Origin: Pseudomonadota bacterium
GTDB lineage: Bacteria > Pseudomonadota > Gammaproteobacteria > Burkholderiales > Ferrovaceae
Direction: 5' to 3'
Length of the DNA: 34,974 nt
Assembly: GCA_021808815.1 (NCBI GenBank)
Contig: JAKBAT010000003.1
Location: 1-34,974, forward strand
This document shows, piece by piece, positions 33,779-34,974 of the stretch. Below the pieces are notes generated by a model, which saw nothing but the letters and a program-made list of their open reading frames with translations, was not told where the DNA came from and made no database searches. A program made the translations under genes and the position numbers. Every line of letters starts with the position of its first letter. The stretch's first letter is position 1.

Positions 33779-34792
33779 ATGACAGCTGATGCGCTGAAAA
33801 CACAATTTCGCCAACAGGCGCAGGGAGCGCTGAGTCTCAACATCGCCTTCATCGGCATCAGCGCAGGCCTGTTTTCCGCACTTCGCCACCAGGCCGGCTC
33901 GGCTGCAGACTTGGCCCGGCGCATGGGCCTGGATGCTGGTTACGTGACACGCTGGTGCGATGCTGCCTATGCCTTCGGTTACCTGGAAGAGGATGATGCA
34001 CTGTTCCGGTTGAGTGCCACTGGTGAGGCCATGTGCCCCGAGGCGCCCGACAGCCTGATGCCACTTGCCGTGCAGTCCGTACTATCGGCACACATGGCGG
34101 AACGTGCCGCCGGACTCATGCAGGGCGGCGAACGCCCGGGGGAAAGCGTGCTGGGGGAGCGGGCCACGGTGCTGCCCTGGTTCGGCCCCATGCTGGAAGC
34201 GAGCTTCGGCCCGTTGTTCGAAACGGTCATTTGTCCTGCGTTACCGGTGTTTGCCGAGGTGGATGCCGTGGGCGGCGAAGTGCTGGATCTGGGCTGCGGC
34301 AACGGTTGGTATTTGCGGGTATTGGCCCGGCGCTATCGCCGGCTGCGGGGGCTGGGGCTGGATGGTTTTGCCGAGAACGTGGAGCAGGCCCGTGCCCGTG
34401 CCGTGACAGAAGGGTTGTCCGATCGCCTGCGTTTCGAGCAGGGAGACATCCACGCCACCACGCTGGCGGCACCTGTGGACCTGATTGCCATGAACCGGGC
34501 GCTGCATCATGTGTGGGAACAGGATCAAGCCGGTATCGTTGCCTGGCTGCGTGACCACCTCAAGCTGGGCGGCCATGCTGTCATCTGGGAACCGGCCTGG
34601 CCTGCGGATCGTGCCCAACTGCGTGACCCTGCCCGGCGCAGCCTGGCATTCCAGAACCTGAGCGAGCATGTGCAGGGCAATCACCTGCTGCAGCCGGAGG
34701 AAATTGCCACGGCTTTCCAGAAACAGGGTATGGCCGTACAAATGTTCCGGTTTTCCGGGAACAACGAAGCTGTTATCGTGGCACGCCGCTGA
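33779..34792 (+). CDS. Winged-helix SAM-dependent methyltransferase
   Basis: The 337-residue protein has an N-terminal winged-helix dimerisation-like part (about 15-90; SAADLARRMGLDAGYVTRWCDAAYAFGYL) as found in small-molecule O-methyltransferases, and a C-terminal class I methyltransferase fold. Motif I is VLDLGCGNGWY (168-178), motif II-like GLGLDGFAENVEQA, then GDIHATTLAAPVDLIAMNRALHHV as the acidic binding loop. The substrate is unknown. No clear ribosome site precedes ATG 33779. It is divergent from ppk2, and downstream lies an SOS promoter that begins 9 bp after the stop. Confidence 0.85.
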   Translation: MTADALKTQFRQQAQGALSLNIAFIGISAGLFSALRHQAGSAADLARRMGLDAGYVTRWCDAAYAFGYLEEDDALFRLSATGEAMCPEAPDSLMPLAVQSVLSAHMAERAAGLMQGGERPGESVLGERATVLPWFGPMLEASFGPLFETVICPALPVFAEVDAVGGEVLDLGCGNGWYLRVLARRYRRLRGLGLDGFAENVEQARARAVTEGLSDRLRFEQGDIHATTLAAPVDLIAMNRALHHVWEQDQAGIVAWLRDHLKLGGHAVIWEPAWPADRAQLRDPARRSLAFQNLSEHVQGNHLLQPEEIATAFQKQGMAVQMFRFSGNNEAVIVARR

Positions 34793-34800
34793 TCCAGCCC

Positions 34801-34846
34801 TTGCCGGGGGCCTGTCCTTGGCGATATACTGTACATATATACAGTA
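34801..34846 (+). promoter_or_regulatory. LexA-regulated promoter (SOS box)
   Basis: At 34827-34846 lies TACTGTACATATATACAGTA, which differs from the E. coli SOS consensus only at its eighth base. It overlaps the -10 element TATACT (34825-34830), with a -35 TTGCCG (34801-34806) at 18-bp spacing. A LexA dimer would block this promoter until DNA damage. The following gene starts about 15 bases after the box. Confidence 0.9.
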
Positions 34847-34860
34847 TTTTTGCCATTGCC

Positions 34861-34974
34861 ATGCACCGTGCCCCGTTTTCCCCACAGGCAGACCTTGCAC
34901 CGCTACCACAAGCCCTGAGCGGCCAGGTTCCTCCCGGTGGCGTGCCCTGTCTCAGCCATCCCATCTCCGCAGGC
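34861..34974 (+). CDS. SOS-controlled gene, 5' end only (possibly imuA)
   Basis: An open frame of 38 codons starts at ATG 34861 and continues past the window end. It has no visible ribosome site and begins MHRAPFSPQADLAPLPQALS, with no motif yet. In many proteobacteria an SOS box at this distance drives the imuA-imuB-dnaE2 mutagenesis operon. The short reading (a variable lead, then VPCLSHPISAG, where ImuA proteins have a serine-glycine turn before the RecA-like domain) is compatible with ImuA but does not prove it. It could equally be another SOS gene. Confidence 0.55.
   Translation, partial: MHRAPFSPQADLAPLPQALSGQVPPGGVPCLSHPISAG

Overview
The window looks like chromosomal DNA of a GC-rich, chemolithoautotrophic proteobacterium, most likely a betaproteobacterium. 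The supporting signs are a form I RuBisCO operon of the cbbLSQO type, a sorAB sulfite dehydrogenase, FlhD/FlhC-type regulators (known from Beta- and Gammaproteobacteria), and an SOS box that nearly matches the Escherichia coli LexA consensus. The genus cannot be fixed from the sequence. No rRNA, tRNA, insertion sequence, CRISPR array or tandem repeat was seen.

Layout. (1) 1-151: 3' end of guaA. (2) 160-8849, minus strand: a tight seven-gene unit, read from the right as hyfB, hyfC, hyfE, hyfF, hyfG, hyfI and a WecA/MraY-like glycosyltransferase with an unusual N-terminal periplasmic domain. The six hyf-like proteins form a hydrogenase-4/complex I-like membrane complex, but the large subunit has lost all the cysteines that bind the NiFe centre. 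(3) 8850-9600: a divergent ribbon-helix-helix gene overlapping tadA, with a perfect 8-bp inverted repeat in the shared control region. (4) 9662-16933: housekeeping genes dnaE, metG (opposite strand), mrp/apbC and dcd. (5) 17147-20920: flhD, flhC, a TraI_2-like protein without recognisable catalytic residues, a TraD/VirD4-like coupling ATPase and a small membrane protein, all overlapping. This resembles a stranded piece of a conjugative element under SetDC/AcaDC-type control. (6) 20931-21092: an unannotated-size acidic small ORF on the minus strand. (7) 21275-23140: an HDOD/degenerate receiver/GGDEF signalling protein. (8) 23262-28575: cbbL, cbbS, a strong terminator, cbbQ, cbbO and a small conserved-looking gene. 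(9) 28591-31738: a metallophosphoesterase, a YceI-like lipoprotein and sorAB. (10) 31754-33701, minus strand: ppk2, a DUF1614 membrane protein and an isoprenylcysteine-methyltransferase-like protein. (11) 33779-34792: a winged-helix SAM methyltransferase. (12) 34801-34974: an SOS-regulated promoter and the start of the gene it drives, cut by the window end.

How it fits together. CO2 fixation (cbbLS plus the CbbQ/CbbO activase) and oxidation of sulfite to cytochrome c (SorAB) are the metabolic core. The hyf-like complex would be an energy-coupling membrane machine whose electron partners are not encoded here. The two most unusual items are this hydrogenase-less complex with its fused glycosyltransferase neighbour, and the flhDC-traI-traD group sitting alone between housekeeping genes.
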